The notes: generated by a model from the letters alone, not told the origin. 64,000 bases of DNA from Rhodobacteraceae bacterium D3-12 (GCA_025916135.1 CP104793.1:3534001-3598000), one strand, 5' to 3'; numbered from the stretch's first letter, positions 43,435 through 53,326 are shown. Program-made: numbers and translations.

Positions 43435-44460
43435 CTATGCGCCGTCATTCCAATACGCCGCCGCAAGAAAGGATTTCTTTGCAAGCCCACGCGCGGTCAA
43501 ACGCTGGCGCGCCTCAACCGCCTGCGACCGCGCCGCAGCAAAGAACACATAGCAATCCTCATCGGGAACAGAGAGCGCCTCAAGCGCATCCAGCGGCGTC
43601 ACCCCACTGCTGCGCACCTCCCAATGAACGCTCACCCCTTTCGGGTGGTCGATCTCCTGAACATCCGCCGCCTCGGGCACAAAGAACGTGGCAACGCCCC
43701 GGCTGTGCTCTGGCAACCCTTGCAAAATACGCGCCGCAACCGGCACCGCCGTCTCGTCCGCAATCACCCCGATCCAGCCCGTCTCGGCAGGCATCCCGCT
43801 GCCCCCCGGTCCGGTTATGGCAATCTGCGCGCCCGGTGCTACGCCCGCGCTCCATTCCGTCACCCGACCGCCGTCATGCAGGAAAATATCGAATTCAATG
43901 CGCGCCGCGCCATCGCCCAAAATCTCGATCGCTCGTGTCGTATAAACCGGCCGGTGCCATGCCTCGATCCCGCCGGGCCACACCGTCACACCGTTCTCAT
44001 CGGTGCCCGGCCAATCCGCCCCGTCTGGTCCGAACAACAGGCGAAAGTGCATCCCGCCCTCGACGAACCGCGCAAGGTCATCCCCCTCGATCGTCACCCG
44101 CCGATAAGACGGTGAAATCTGGCGCACCTCCGTCACGCTCACAACGCTCAAATTCGCAGGCCGCCCCCTGTGCGCCGCCACGTCGCGCCACGAAATCTGC
44201 GCGCCCAGCGTCGTTATCCGCTCGGTCAAAAGATCGCGCATATCCTGCAACTTGTTCGCCGCCTCAGCCGAGATCGACAAAATCGTGTCCTCACCCGACC
44301 CGCGCCCAAGCTCGATCCGCCCCAACCGCGCATGAATGACCAGCGCGCTTTCGCTCCGCTCAGGCTCCAGCCCGAAAGACTGCGCCACCTTTTCAAACTC
44401 TGCAATAGACTGCTCCACCGGCATCCCAAGCTGCGCCATCGCTTTATGTTGTGCGCTCAT
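43435..44460 (-). CDS. Siderophore-interacting protein (FAD-dependent ferric reductase) with N-terminal DUF2218 domain
   Basis: 341-residue protein. The first about 95 residues resemble DUF2218, a small domain found in iron-uptake loci; the rest is a SIP/ViuB-type flavoreductase with the YRRVTIEGDD start, the RPVYTTRAIE FAD motif (R-x-Y-T), and IAITGPGGSGMP plus the GVIADETAVPVAARIL NAD(P)H-binding half. It should release iron by reducing ferric siderophore in the cytoplasm. It starts 3 bases after the receptor stop. The domain fusion is known in the family, and its benefit is unknown. Confidence 0.88.
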   Translation of the reverse strand: MSAQHKAMAQLGMPVEQSIAEFEKVAQSFGLEPERSESALVIHARLGRIELGRGSGEDTILSISAEAANKLQDMRDLLTERITTLGAQISWRDVAAHRGRPANLSVVSVTEVRQISPSYRRVTIEGDDLARFVEGGMHFRLLFGPDGADWPGTDENGVTVWPGGIEAWHRPVYTTRAIEILGDGAARIEFDIFLHDGGRVTEWSAGVAPGAQIAITGPGGSGMPAETGWIGVIADETAVPVAARILQGLPEHSRGVATFFVPEAADVQEIDHPKGVSVHWEVRSSGVTPLDALEALSVPDEDCYVFFAAARSQAVEARQRLTARGLAKKSFLAAAYWNDGA

Positions 44461-44463
44461 GAC

Positions 44464-46599
44464 TTAGAACCTGATGTCGAGACGCACACCGATTTCGCGG
44501 CCGTCTCCCATCCAGGACGACGCGCTTTGCCCGCCCGCAACATACTCATATTGCTTATATTTCTCGTCAAAAAGGTTATTGGCATAAGCGGTCAGGCTCA
44601 TCCCGTTATCGAACGCATAGCCGACACTCGCATCAACCACCGTATAGGGCTTGAGCGTGGAAGGCGCCGCAACCCCGTTTTCGATCCGCGACATGCGCTT
44701 GCCAACAAACCGCGCCGCGCCATTGGCAAACCATCCCTGCTCCCCTTGGCTCCACGCAAAGCCGAGCCCGATTGTCGCCTCTGGTGCAAGCGGGAAGGGC
44801 TTGCCTGCGAAATTTGTCGTCCCAATCGCGAAAGTCTTGAACTCGGTCTTGAGCAGCCCAACCGAGCCGAACACATCCAGCCGGTCCGTCGCCGCATAAG
44901 ACAGCTCAAGCTCGGCACCATAAGACACGGATTCACCCGCATTCGCGATATAGCTGGTCGTCGAGTCAAGCGGGTCTTGCCAGATTTCAACCTGTTGATT
45001 GCGCCAATCCTGATGGAATACGCTGGCATTCACCGTCAACCGATCCGCTGCAAAACGCCCCTTCCAGTTCAACTCAATGTTGTGCGATTTTTCAGGGCTA
45101 TAAGATACCAATTGCCCCGGATTGCTCTGAAACACTGCGCCACCGGGGCGATACCCCTGCTGATAAACCAGCGAAAGCCGATGGTTCTCATTGGGCTCAA
45201 AAATCAGCCCGACCTTGGGAATAAACGACGTTTCCTTGTAACTTGACCCCGATACCGGCGTCCCGGCCACGATCGCGGTTTGCGACTGGCTATAATGGTC
45301 AATCCGCGCGCCCGCCACGACCTGCCATTTTGGCGCGAAGGCATACGAAATTTCGCCAAACGCCGCGAGGTTGGTCACCTCTCCCGCATTACTGTTCGGC
45401 GTCACCCCGCCAAACGCATAACTGTTACGGAATGAGTCAAATGTCTCGCGGGCAAGATACGCCCCCGCAACCCAGCGCAACTGCCCGTCGTCGTAATTAA
45501 ACCGTAGCTCCTGCGACAGAATGGTTTGGTCAAACTCGCCATCAACCCAGTAAAACTCACCCGCAGTTCCTTCGTTGATCGAATGGCGGCCGGTCACCGA
45601 ATGGGTAAACCCGGTTAGCGCCGTGAATTTCAGATATTCGCTGAAATCATGGGTGATCTCGATCCCGACATTATCCACCGTTGTATCACGCACCTCCTGA
45701 TAGGTGATCGCGCCGGGGTTAAACGGCTCCAGAACACCCCAGTCATCGCCGCGATTGTCGCCATAGGTGATCCCAAGCGGAAAGCCCGGATACCACCCCG
45801 GCCCGATCACATTGCGATACGCCGGCCCGTCATAGCTGTGCGAAACGCTGAACAGAACGCGGGTATTCTTGTTCCCCGCCGGGGTCCAAAGCAGTTTGCC
45901 GCGAACCGTATAATAATCGTCGGTGACGAAATCATCATAGCGGGCGTAATTCACCAGCGACGGGTATTTGATGTCGTTTTCTTTTTTCGACCATTCCGCG
46001 CTCACCCGGTACGCCAGCGTATCACCAAGGGCATCGCCGAAGGCGACACCAACCTGGCGCTTGTTGTTCTCGCCATAGGTCAGCTGAACCTGCCCCGAAC
46101 GCTCAAACTCCGGGTCCTTCGTGCGCAGATAAATCGCCCCGGCCAGCGCATTGCGCCCTGACAATGTCGACTGCGGGCCGCGATAAACCTCAACCTGATC
46201 AACATCAAACGTGCCGCGAAAACCGCGCCGCGTGCCTTCAACCGTCTGCTGAACGCCGTCGATGTAAAACCCGGCCACAGGCGCGCCCGCACCGCCCGGC
46301 GTCAGACCCTCGGAATTCACACCGCGAATGGTAAAACCGCTTTCGTTAAGATCCCCGTCGCCCATATTCGGCGTCCGGTCGATAACATCGCGCCACTGTG
46401 CAATTGACGGCTTGTCGATGTCTTTGCGCCCCAACACCGTCACGCTCGAATTGGTATCGGTCGATTTTTCGGCGCTGCGATCCCCGTAAATAATCAACGG
46501 GTCAAGCTCGTAAACCAGCCCATCCTGAGCCAAAGCTGCAGTAACGGAAAAAGTGGAAATACCTGCGAACAAAGAAACAAGTGCGCGTCGGCCAGCCAT
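44464..46599 (-). CDS. TonB-dependent siderophore receptor
   Basis: 711-residue outer-membrane receptor. A signal peptide of 24 residues (ends A-A-L-A) is followed by the plug domain with SSVTVLGRKDIDKP and DGDLNESGFTIRGVNSEG, then a 22-stranded barrel rich in aromatic girdles; the last residues GVRLDIRF end in phenylalanine, as needed for BAM assembly. The TonB box is probably near DPLIIYGD (mature residue about 8-15). Reads without interruption. GAGGTG ribosome site. It is the first gene of the 46599-43435 unit and is 134 bases downstream of the FecE-type ATPase. Confidence 0.93.
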   Translation of the reverse strand: MAGRRALVSLFAGISTFSVTAALAQDGLVYELDPLIIYGDRSAEKSTDTNSSVTVLGRKDIDKPSIAQWRDVIDRTPNMGDGDLNESGFTIRGVNSEGLTPGGAGAPVAGFYIDGVQQTVEGTRRGFRGTFDVDQVEVYRGPQSTLSGRNALAGAIYLRTKDPEFERSGQVQLTYGENNKRQVGVAFGDALGDTLAYRVSAEWSKKENDIKYPSLVNYARYDDFVTDDYYTVRGKLLWTPAGNKNTRVLFSVSHSYDGPAYRNVIGPGWYPGFPLGITYGDNRGDDWGVLEPFNPGAITYQEVRDTTVDNVGIEITHDFSEYLKFTALTGFTHSVTGRHSINEGTAGEFYWVDGEFDQTILSQELRFNYDDGQLRWVAGAYLARETFDSFRNSYAFGGVTPNSNAGEVTNLAAFGEISYAFAPKWQVVAGARIDHYSQSQTAIVAGTPVSGSSYKETSFIPKVGLIFEPNENHRLSLVYQQGYRPGGAVFQSNPGQLVSYSPEKSHNIELNWKGRFAADRLTVNASVFHQDWRNQQVEIWQDPLDSTTSYIANAGESVSYGAELELSYAATDRLDVFGSVGLLKTEFKTFAIGTTNFAGKPFPLAPEATIGLGFAWSQGEQGWFANGAARFVGKRMSRIENGVAAPSTLKPYTVVDASVGYAFDNGMSLTAYANNLFDEKYKQYEYVAGGQSASSWMGDGREIGVRLDIRF

Positions 46600-46686
46600 G
46601 TCATCACCTCAAAAAGAATAGGGAATTGGCTGGCGGCAAGGCTCGCTGGATTTAGCGTTATCTAGAATGCAGCTTTGGCGCAGTAA

Positions 46687-46713
46687 ATTGAAATCAGTAG
46701 CAATTTTGAAATC
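46687..46713. promoter_or_regulatory. Direct repeat upstream of the TonB receptor, AraC-operator-like
   Basis: Two copies of WTTGAAATC (46687-46695 and 46705-46713) with an 18-base period, about 90-115 bases before the receptor start. Direct repeats about two helical turns apart are how AraC-type monomers bind DNA, and an AraC regulator is two genes downstream. The link is inference. Confidence 0.4.
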
Positions 46714-46733
46714 CGTTGCATTGCAGCATCAAA

Positions 46734-47546
46734 TCAAACCGCGCCCATATCCTGATCTGCACGCGGAATGCACAGCGGCGCGGCCGTCTCCGGGTCCTCA
46801 ATGACCCGAACCCTCACACCAAAAGCGCGCAACAGGTTGCTTTCGGTGATCACCTCCTTCGGCGTGCCCTGCGCAATTAAAACCCCTCCCGCCAGCAAAA
46901 CAATCCGATCCGCATATCGCGCCGCCTGTGACAAGTCGTGCAAAACGGCAACCACCGTCGTGTCCCCGCCATCGACAAGCCTGCGCATCAACCCAAGCAC
47001 TTCTATCTGATGCCCAAGGTCCAGAAACGTCGTCGGTTCATCCAGCAAAAGAATGTCGCTCTCCTGCGCCAGCGTCATGGCAATCCACGCCCGTTGCCGC
47101 TGCCCTCCCGAAAGCTGATCCAAGCCGCGATGACGCAACGCACTCATTCCGGCCAGCGCAAGCGCGCGCTCGACCGCCTCGCTATCTTCTGGACGCCACG
47201 GCCCAAAGACCGGCCGCCTCGGATAGCGCCCCTGCCGCACAAGGGTCTCCACATCCAACCCCTCAACCGACCCGCTTGATTGCGCCAGCATCGCAACCCG
47301 CCGCGCCAAGGCCCGCGTGCGCATGCCCCCGATCGGCACACCTTCCAGCCGCACCTCGCCCGAAACCGGCTTGTGCATTCCCGCCAAAGCCCGCAGCAAC
47401 GTCGTCTTACCACAGCCATTCGGCCCGATCAGAGCCGTGAACGCCCCCGCTTCAATCTCAAGGTCAAGCCCCGAAACAATCCGGTTCGCCCCATGCACAA
47501 GCGCCAGCGCATGCGCAGAAAGAGCGGTGTTGTTTAAGTCAGTCAT
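46734..47546 (-). CDS. Ferric-siderophore ABC transporter ATP-binding protein (FecE/FhuC type)
   Basis: 270-residue ATPase. Walker A GPNGCGKTT, signature QLSGGQRQRAWIAMTL, Walker B ILLLDEPTTFLDLGHQ (the F-L-D-L-xHQ ending is diagnostic for iron-siderophore ATPases), switch histidine VAVLHDLSQAARYAD. ATG at 47546 lies in the 8-base overlap with the permease gene. Last gene of the fecBCDE-like set. Confidence 0.93.
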   Translation of the reverse strand: MTDLNNTALSAHALALVHGANRIVSGLDLEIEAGAFTALIGPNGCGKTTLLRALAGMHKPVSGEVRLEGVPIGGMRTRALARRVAMLAQSSGSVEGLDVETLVRQGRYPRRPVFGPWRPEDSEAVERALALAGMSALRHRGLDQLSGGQRQRAWIAMTLAQESDILLLDEPTTFLDLGHQIEVLGLMRRLVDGGDTTVVAVLHDLSQAARYADRIVLLAGGVLIAQGTPKEVITESNLLRAFGVRVRVIEDPETAAPLCIPRADQDMGAV

Positions 47547-48513
47547 CGCGATGCGCCCACAGCAAATAGCCAAAGAATGGCGCCCCCAAGAGCGCCGTTA
47601 TCACCCCCACCGGCAATTGCAGCGGCGGCGCAGCCCTACGCGCCAGTATGTCCGCGCCGATCACCAGCAACGCTCCAATCACCGCCGCTCCGGGAAGCAG
47701 CGCGCTATGGCGAAACCCGAACAAAGCCCGCGCGATATGCGGCGCGGCAAGCCCGACAAACGCCACCAACCCCGCCGCTGCCACCGCAGCACCTGACAGC
47801 ATCGCACAACACAGGATCAGCAATCCCCGAACAAGGTTCAACCGCTGGCCCCGCCCCCGCGCCACATCATCTCCAAGGGCAATCAAATCCAACTCCCGCG
47901 ACGCCAACCAGCACAGCCCCGCCGCCGGCACCCCCCAGCCCAGTAAATGCCCAAGCTTGTCCCAACGGCTGTCCTGTAATGATCCCGCCAACCAGATCAT
48001 CGCCCGCTGCACATGCGCCGCATCGCCAAACACCGAAATCGCGCTCGCCCCCGCTCCGGCCATCGCCGACAGGCCAAGCCCGACAAGGATAATGCGCGCC
48101 GATGTTGCCCCATCCCGCCATGAGAACAGGTAAATCAAGCCGCTCATCACCAACGCCCCGGCAAAGGTCAGCCATGGCAAAAAGCTCTCTGGCAAACTGC
48201 CGATCTGCACAATCACCAGCATCGCCGCCAACGCCGCCCCCGCGTTGATCCCGATGATCCCCGGATCCGCCAACGGGTTGCGCATCACCGCCTGCGCGAT
48301 TGCACCCGCCACGCCCAATGCCGCCCCGACGCAAACCGCCATGACCGCGCGGGGCAAGCGCAGGTCGACAATGATTATGCGGCTGGGATCGCCCGCATCC
48401 AACTGCCCGCTCAACGCCCGCACCAGCCCCTTCAGCGAAATTGGCTGATCTCCCAACGCAAGCGCCGCGGCAAACACCGCAAGCAGCACAAGGATCGCGG
48501 CAAACATTCTCAT
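47539..48513 (-). CDS. Ferric-siderophore ABC transporter permease (FecD type)
   Basis: 324-residue FecCD-family inner-membrane protein with about ten helices. Conserved segments are LRLPRAVMAVCVGAALGVAG, AQAVMRNPLADPGIIGINAG, VAFVGLAAPHIARALFGFRH and LPVGVITALLGAPFFGYLLW at the C-terminus. Start ATG at 48513; a longer in-frame reading starting at 48849 runs out of frame through the upstream permease. Overlaps both neighbouring genes by a few bases. Works as a heterodimer with the permease encoded just upstream. Confidence 0.92.
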   Translation of the reverse strand: MRMFAAILVLLAVFAAALALGDQPISLKGLVRALSGQLDAGDPSRIIIVDLRLPRAVMAVCVGAALGVAGAIAQAVMRNPLADPGIIGINAGAALAAMLVIVQIGSLPESFLPWLTFAGALVMSGLIYLFSWRDGATSARIILVGLGLSAMAGAGASAISVFGDAAHVQRAMIWLAGSLQDSRWDKLGHLLGWGVPAAGLCWLASRELDLIALGDDVARGRGQRLNLVRGLLILCCAMLSGAAVAAAGLVAFVGLAAPHIARALFGFRHSALLPGAAVIGALLVIGADILARRAAPPLQLPVGVITALLGAPFFGYLLWAHRDD

Positions 48514-49510
48514 CCCCGCACCGCCCCGTGGTTGCGCGCCAACCAGATAAAGAACGGCGCCCCGATAAAGGCCATGGTGATCCCAACCGGCAAATCCGTT
48601 GCGAAAACCGCACGCGGCGCCGTATCCGCCAACAAGACAAGCAACGCGCCCCCCAACGCCGCCACTGGCAGCAAACGAACGTATTCCACCCCGATCGTCA
48701 TGCGCACCATATGCGGCACCACAAGCCCGACAAACCCGACCGGTCCCGCAATCGACACCGCACTCCCCGACAGCCCAACAACACACGCCGCCGAGACCCC
48801 GCGCCACAACATCGGGTTCTGCCCCAACGCCCGCGCCTGCTCCCCCCAAGGCTTAATGTGGTGAACTGCCGCCCCAACAGCATCGCCGCCACAAGCGCGA
48901 CAGCCAACCAAGGCAAGACCTGCACAATCTGCCCCAACTCGCGCCCCTTGACCGATCCGGCGGTCCAAAACCGCACCGTGTCAAACGTCTGTGCATCCAG
49001 AATAAGAACCGCCGCCGTCATCGCCCCAAGGAACGTCGCCACGATCACCCCGGCAAGCACAAGCCTGATCGGCGTCGGCCCACGCCGGCCTCCTGCCGCC
49101 AGCAGAAAGACAAGCACCGCCGCCCCGGCGGCCCCCGCAAACGCACCCCATTGCAACGCACCACCGGCGCTGACGCCCCCCAGCGAAATCATCAACACCA
49201 CCAAAAAGGCCGCGCCAGCATTGACCCCCAACAGCCCCGGCTCGGCCAACGGATTGCCCGTCACCGCCTGCATGATCGCCCCCGCCACCGCCAGCGCCGC
49301 CCCGGCCGCGATCGCCGCAATGATCCGCGGCAACCGCACTTGCCAGACCACCACATCGCTATAGCCCTCGCCGCCACCAGCCAGCGCGCCCAGCGCGTCC
49401 TGCCATGAAATCGCAGCGCTCCCCGTGACCAACGCCCAAACGCCCGTCAAAACAAGCGCCCCCGCCAGCGAACACAGGATCACAGCAAAGCTCAGGTGGC
49501 TGGACGTCAT
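48510..49510 (-). pseudogene. Ferric-siderophore ABC transporter permease (FecC type), single frameshift
   Basis: FecCD-family permease split over two frames. Residues 1 to about 222 (VRLPRIIAAIAAGAALAVAG, MQAVTGNPLAEPGLLGVNAG) read from the ATG at 49510 to LGRQFTTLSLGG. The remainder (EQARALGQNPMLWRGV, VGFVGLVVPHMVRM, GITMAFIGAPFFIWLARN) reads in another frame to the stop at 48510. Adding one C to the run of six at 48842-48847 (G on the coding strand) gives an intact 333-residue protein. Both halves are well conserved and the overlaps with neighbours are normal, so I suspect a base-calling error. If real, the siderophore importer would be inactive. Confidence 0.85.
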
Positions 49511-50445
49511 TGCCCGCCAATCACGAATTTTTCCAGATCGTCCAGAATGCGATGCGCTGAATCCAGCCCTGAAAACTGCATCCAATGGCCGTGGTCCACG
49601 CGATGCACCCGCCCGGCCTTTACCGCTGGCAACAGCTGCCACAGCGGGTTGGAAAGCAGTTCCTCCATGCGGCCATTCTTGTCCGAGTCATTGGTGCCGC
49701 CGATGATATAAAGCAGGATGTCACCATCAAGTTGCGCCAACTCTTCCCAATCCGGCCGTTTGAACACCTCGCCCGCATCGGTTGTGGTTTCATAGGCGCT
49801 CCGCGTCACACCGGCATCACGCAGGATGTTAAACGGCGCATAGCCCCCCGGACTGTCGAGGTAGACTTGAAAGTCCCATGACGTGACCCGCAAAACCGAC
49901 ACTTTCGTCTCCGGCATTTTCTCACGTAGGGCGGCCACGCGCGCATCAAGCGCGGCCAACTGCTCTGTCACCTCCGCCGTTTTGCCGGTGAACTCCGCCA
50001 ACAGCGCATAAAACGCCCGCCAATCGGGCTTGGTATAAATCAGGGTCGGCGCAAGCTGGGAAACCATCGGGTAAACACCGCTCGCCAGCGACTCGCTGCC
50101 GGTGAAAGCCACGATCAAATCGGGCTGCAACGCCACCAATCTCTCAAGGCTCGGTTCCGTGACAAATCCAAGGCTGGTGATCCCGCGATCAACCGCCCGC
50201 TTGTGCAGGGCCGCATCGCTCATCCGCTCAAGCGGCGCGCCAACAATCGGCAATCCCACATCCAAACCGATCGCAAGCCCAAAACTCGGGTCAAGCACCA
50301 CCACCCGCTTGGGCGTTTGCGGCACGCAAATCGGGGCGGCAAAGACATTGGCGTCACTGACCTTCCTGCCCTCACAAATACCTTCACTGGCAGCAGGCAA
50401 GGCATAAAACAACAACAGGGCGACACCGACGAAAATTCGTCTCAC
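49507..50445 (-). CDS. Ferric-siderophore ABC transporter periplasmic binding protein (FecB type)
   Basis: 312-residue receptor with a signal peptide of about 20 residues. The SBP family 8 pattern is clear: PKRVVVLDPSFGLAIGLDVG, EPSLERLVALQPDLIVAFTG, a long central helix (TEQLAALDARVAALREKM), and VKAGRVHRVDHGHWMQFSGL near the end. GTG start at 50445 behind AAGGAA. Binds the ferric siderophore delivered by the TonB receptor and passes it to the FecC/FecD permeases, whose genes overlap it. Confidence 0.92.
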   Translation of the reverse strand: MRRIFVGVALLLFYALPAASEGICEGRKVSDANVFAAPICVPQTPKRVVVLDPSFGLAIGLDVGLPIVGAPLERMSDAALHKRAVDRGITSLGFVTEPSLERLVALQPDLIVAFTGSESLASGVYPMVSQLAPTLIYTKPDWRAFYALLAEFTGKTAEVTEQLAALDARVAALREKMPETKVSVLRVTSWDFQVYLDSPGGYAPFNILRDAGVTRSAYETTTDAGEVFKRPDWEELAQLDGDILLYIIGGTNDSDKNGRMEELLSNPLWQLLPAVKAGRVHRVDHGHWMQFSGLDSAHRILDDLEKFVIGGQ

Positions 50446-50606
50446 GAGGCATTCCTTTTTGGGTTTTTTAGCTGCCTCAGCCCACCACGGCTTGCGCCGG
50501 GGGCATCGGTGGCGACTGGTTGCGCGCCGCTCTGCTGGCGGCCACGCTGCGTCTTGGCCTCAACCTAAATCAGCACTCACCCAAGGGCCACCGAAAAAAC
50601 CGCCCC

Positions 50607-52310
50607 TCAGGCCGAGTTCAGCTTCGCATAATGCCCAGCGGACTCGCGCAATTCACTGTCGGTGCCAATTTCGACAATCCGCCCTTGCTCCATCACGGCA
50701 ATACGGTCGGCGTCACGGATCGTGCCCAAACGATGCGCAATCACCAGAGTCGTGCGATTGCGCGACAATTCATTCAACGATGACTGGATCAACCGCTCGG
50801 TCTGCGTATCCAACGCCGATGTCGCCTCATCAAGGATCAGAACGGGCGGGTTTTTCAAAAACGTCCGCGCAATCGCAACCCGCTGTTTTTGCCCACCAGA
50901 CAGCATCACACCGCGCTCTCCGACAAGGGTATCAAGCCCCTCGGGCATGTCGTCGATCATGCTGGCAAGCTGCGCCATATGCGCCGCCTCTTCGACCTCT
51001 TCCGCGCTGGCTGACAAACGCCCATAGGCGATGTTTTCGCGCAAGGTGCCGCCAAACAGAAAGACATCCTGACTGACAATGCCGATCTGTCGGCGCAATG
51101 ATCTCAACGTCATGTCCTTGGCGTCGATCCCGTCGATCAAAATGCGCCCTTCGCGCGGATCATAAAACCGCGGCACCAGCGACAAAAGCGTCGTCTTGCC
51201 CGCCCCTGAGGCCCCGACAAAGGCCACGGTTTCGCCCGGTGCCACATCCAAATTGATGTCTTTGACCACCGGGCGCACATCGCCGTAATCAAAGCTGACA
51301 TTTTCAAACGTCACCCGCCCCGCAAAGGGCTGCGCTGGCTTTGCCTCGGGCGTGTCGGTCACATCCGGCTGCGTCTCCAGCAACTCCAGATACCGGCGGA
51401 ACCCGGCAATCCCGCGCGGATAGACTTCGATCACCGCCGCGATCTTGTCGAGCGGGCGGAAAAACACACCGACCAACAACAAGAATGCAACGAACCCGCC
51501 CGTGCTCAGCGTCCCGCCCAAAACGAAAATCGCCCCGGTCACCATGACCAGCACCTGAATCAACCGCATCCCCATGTAGTTCAGCGCCGAAGACGCCGCC
51601 ATCACCTTATAGGCCGACAGTTTCGTCTTGCGATACTGGGCGTTGTCCTTGGCAAACAGCCCTTGCTCGTGCTCTTCGTTGGCAAAGGCCTGCACTACGC
51701 GAATGCCGCCGACATTCTCTTCCAGACGCACGTTAAACGCCGCCACCCGCGAATAAATATCGCGCCACGTGCGCGTCATCCGCCCACCGTAAACCGCAAC
51801 AATCGCCACACAAGCCGGCACAATCACGGCTGTGATCAAGGCGAGCTCGGTGTTGATCGTCATCATCAGCGCAAAGGCCCCGACAAAGGTCATGATCGCG
51901 ATGAACAAATCTTCGGGCCCGTGATGCGCCACCTCGCCGATCTCTTCCAGATCGCGCGTCACCCGCGACACCAACTTGCCGGTCCGCGTCCTGTCAAAGA
52001 ACGAAAAAGACAACCGTTGCAGATGTTCAAAGGCGCGTCGGCGCATTTCGGTTTCGATATTGATGCCCAGCATGTGACCCCAATAGATCACGATCGCCAT
52101 CAACCCGGCGTTCAGCAGGTAAATCACCAACAACCCACAGGCCGCCAGAATGGTCAGCGGCACATCCCCTGACGGCAACAGCTGATCAATGAACCCGCGC
52201 ACCGCCAACGGAAACGCAAGCTCCAGCAAACCCGACAAAACAGCACAGCCGAAATCAAGCCAAAACAGCGCCTTCCAGGGCCGGTAATATTCGTAAAATT
52301 TGCGAAGCAC
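50607..52310 (-). CDS. ABC exporter, fused permease and ATPase (MsbA/multidrug type)
   Basis: 567-residue half-transporter. A six-helix type I exporter membrane domain (residues about 15-310, with FFDRTRTGKLVSRVTRDLEE coupling region) precedes an ATPase: Walker A GASGAGKTT, signature MLSGGQKQRVAIART, Walker B VLILDEATSALD, H-loop VIAHRLGTIRDAD. Homodimers export lipids, drugs or siderophores. It is upstream of the siderophore binding-protein gene with a 161-base gap, same strand. Export of a siderophore, or import as in IrtAB-like systems, are both possible; no biosynthetic genes are seen here. GTG start with weak ribosome site. Confidence 0.9.
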   Translation of the reverse strand: MLRKFYEYYRPWKALFWLDFGCAVLSGLLELAFPLAVRGFIDQLLPSGDVPLTILAACGLLVIYLLNAGLMAIVIYWGHMLGINIETEMRRRAFEHLQRLSFSFFDRTRTGKLVSRVTRDLEEIGEVAHHGPEDLFIAIMTFVGAFALMMTINTELALITAVIVPACVAIVAVYGGRMTRTWRDIYSRVAAFNVRLEENVGGIRVVQAFANEEHEQGLFAKDNAQYRKTKLSAYKVMAASSALNYMGMRLIQVLVMVTGAIFVLGGTLSTGGFVAFLLLVGVFFRPLDKIAAVIEVYPRGIAGFRRYLELLETQPDVTDTPEAKPAQPFAGRVTFENVSFDYGDVRPVVKDINLDVAPGETVAFVGASGAGKTTLLSLVPRFYDPREGRILIDGIDAKDMTLRSLRRQIGIVSQDVFLFGGTLRENIAYGRLSASAEEVEEAAHMAQLASMIDDMPEGLDTLVGERGVMLSGGQKQRVAIARTFLKNPPVLILDEATSALDTQTERLIQSSLNELSRNRTTLVIAHRLGTIRDADRIAVMEQGRIVEIGTDSELRESAGHYAKLNSA

Positions 52311-52512
52311 CTGATCGTCTCGTCTGTTGCGTGGCTGTCATGACCTCCCAATGCGCATAGTCATTTCTGATCCGACTGAAAAGGACGAAAGGCATCTCGC
52401 ACAGGACCGCCTTGGTATGCCCCACCACCAAGCTCTGCCCCGAAAAAGCCAAGCCTTGCCGCGCGCGTCGTCACCGCAAGCGATGCACGCGGATCGGTTT
52501 TGTCATACTGCC

Positions 52513-53301
52513 CTAGTCCCCCCGCACGCCGGAAACCGCATTTGCCATCGTGTCTTTCGCCGTCATTGCGGCGCTGCGCAAAAATCCCTGATCGGATGAC
52601 ACCAAGAACGCTGTCGCCCCTGCCTTGGCCCGCGCAGCTGCGTCCTCGGCTGAGCCCGGCAAAATCACAACAACCTTGCCCGCCGCACGCGCGGCGGCCT
52701 GAACCTGATCCGTCGCTTTCGCAACCAACCCCATTTCGCCATCAAGATCGCCATACGCCACCGCAAGATCACCGCGGCCGATGAAAATGGCATCAATCCC
52801 GTCCACTGCGAGGATATCGTCAATCGCTTCAACCCCCTCGGGGTCTTCGATCATGGCAATGACGATGGTGCGCGCATCCTCTGCCGCGACATGCGCGGCA
52901 ATCCCCCACGCTCCAAACCCGCCAGCACGCGTGCTCGGTGAAAACCCACGGTGCCCGCCGTCGTACCGCGCCGCCGCGACAACCGCACGCGCCACCGCCG
53001 CGCTTTTTACATGCGGCACCAGAACGCCATCCGCGCCGCAGTCCAGAGCCGCCAAAATCCCCGACGGATCGTTGTTTTGCACGCGCACAACCGCGCCCAG
53101 CCCATAGGCGCGCGCCGCCAGAACGATCCGGTCGGTGGTTTCGCGGTTGAACGCGGCATGCTCCTCATCAACCACCACAAAGTCATAGCCGATAGTGCCC
53201 AGAATTTCGGTCGGCATGCTCGCCGGCACCTTGAGAAAGGTGCCAAACAAGGACACTCCCCGCAACAAACGCGACTTGAATGATCCACTTTCCGATTGCA
53301 C
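52513..53301 (-). CDS. HpcH/HpaI-family class II aldolase
   Basis: 262-residue metal-dependent aldolase that forms or cleaves 2-oxo-4-hydroxy acids to pyruvate plus an aldehyde. Landmarks are GTFLKVPASMPTEILG at the start, FVVVDEEHAAFNRE with the catalytic acid region, VRVQNNDPSGILAALDCGAD, PHVKSAAVARAVVAAARY, and the metal site IAMIEDPEGVEAID plus GRGDLAVAYGD. GTG at 53301 preceded by AGGAG. Divergent from the IclR gene, with an operator palindrome between them. The TRAP transporter nearby may supply its substrate, as an inference. Confidence 0.88.
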   Translation of the reverse strand: MQSESGSFKSRLLRGVSLFGTFLKVPASMPTEILGTIGYDFVVVDEEHAAFNRETTDRIVLAARAYGLGAVVRVQNNDPSGILAALDCGADGVLVPHVKSAAVARAVVAAARYDGGHRGFSPSTRAGGFGAWGIAAHVAAEDARTIVIAMIEDPEGVEAIDDILAVDGIDAIFIGRGDLAVAYGDLDGEMGLVAKATDQVQAAARAAGKVVVILPGSAEDAAARAKAGATAFLVSSDQGFLRSAAMTAKDTMANAVSGVRGD

Positions 53302-53326
53302 GACGACTCCTCTCTACTTTTCAAAA

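Noticed and set aside
48514-48849. A 112-codon N-terminal extension of the FecD-type permease
   Set aside because: The region codes for the C-terminal part of the FecC-type permease in another frame; the FecD start at 48513 fits family length and overlap.
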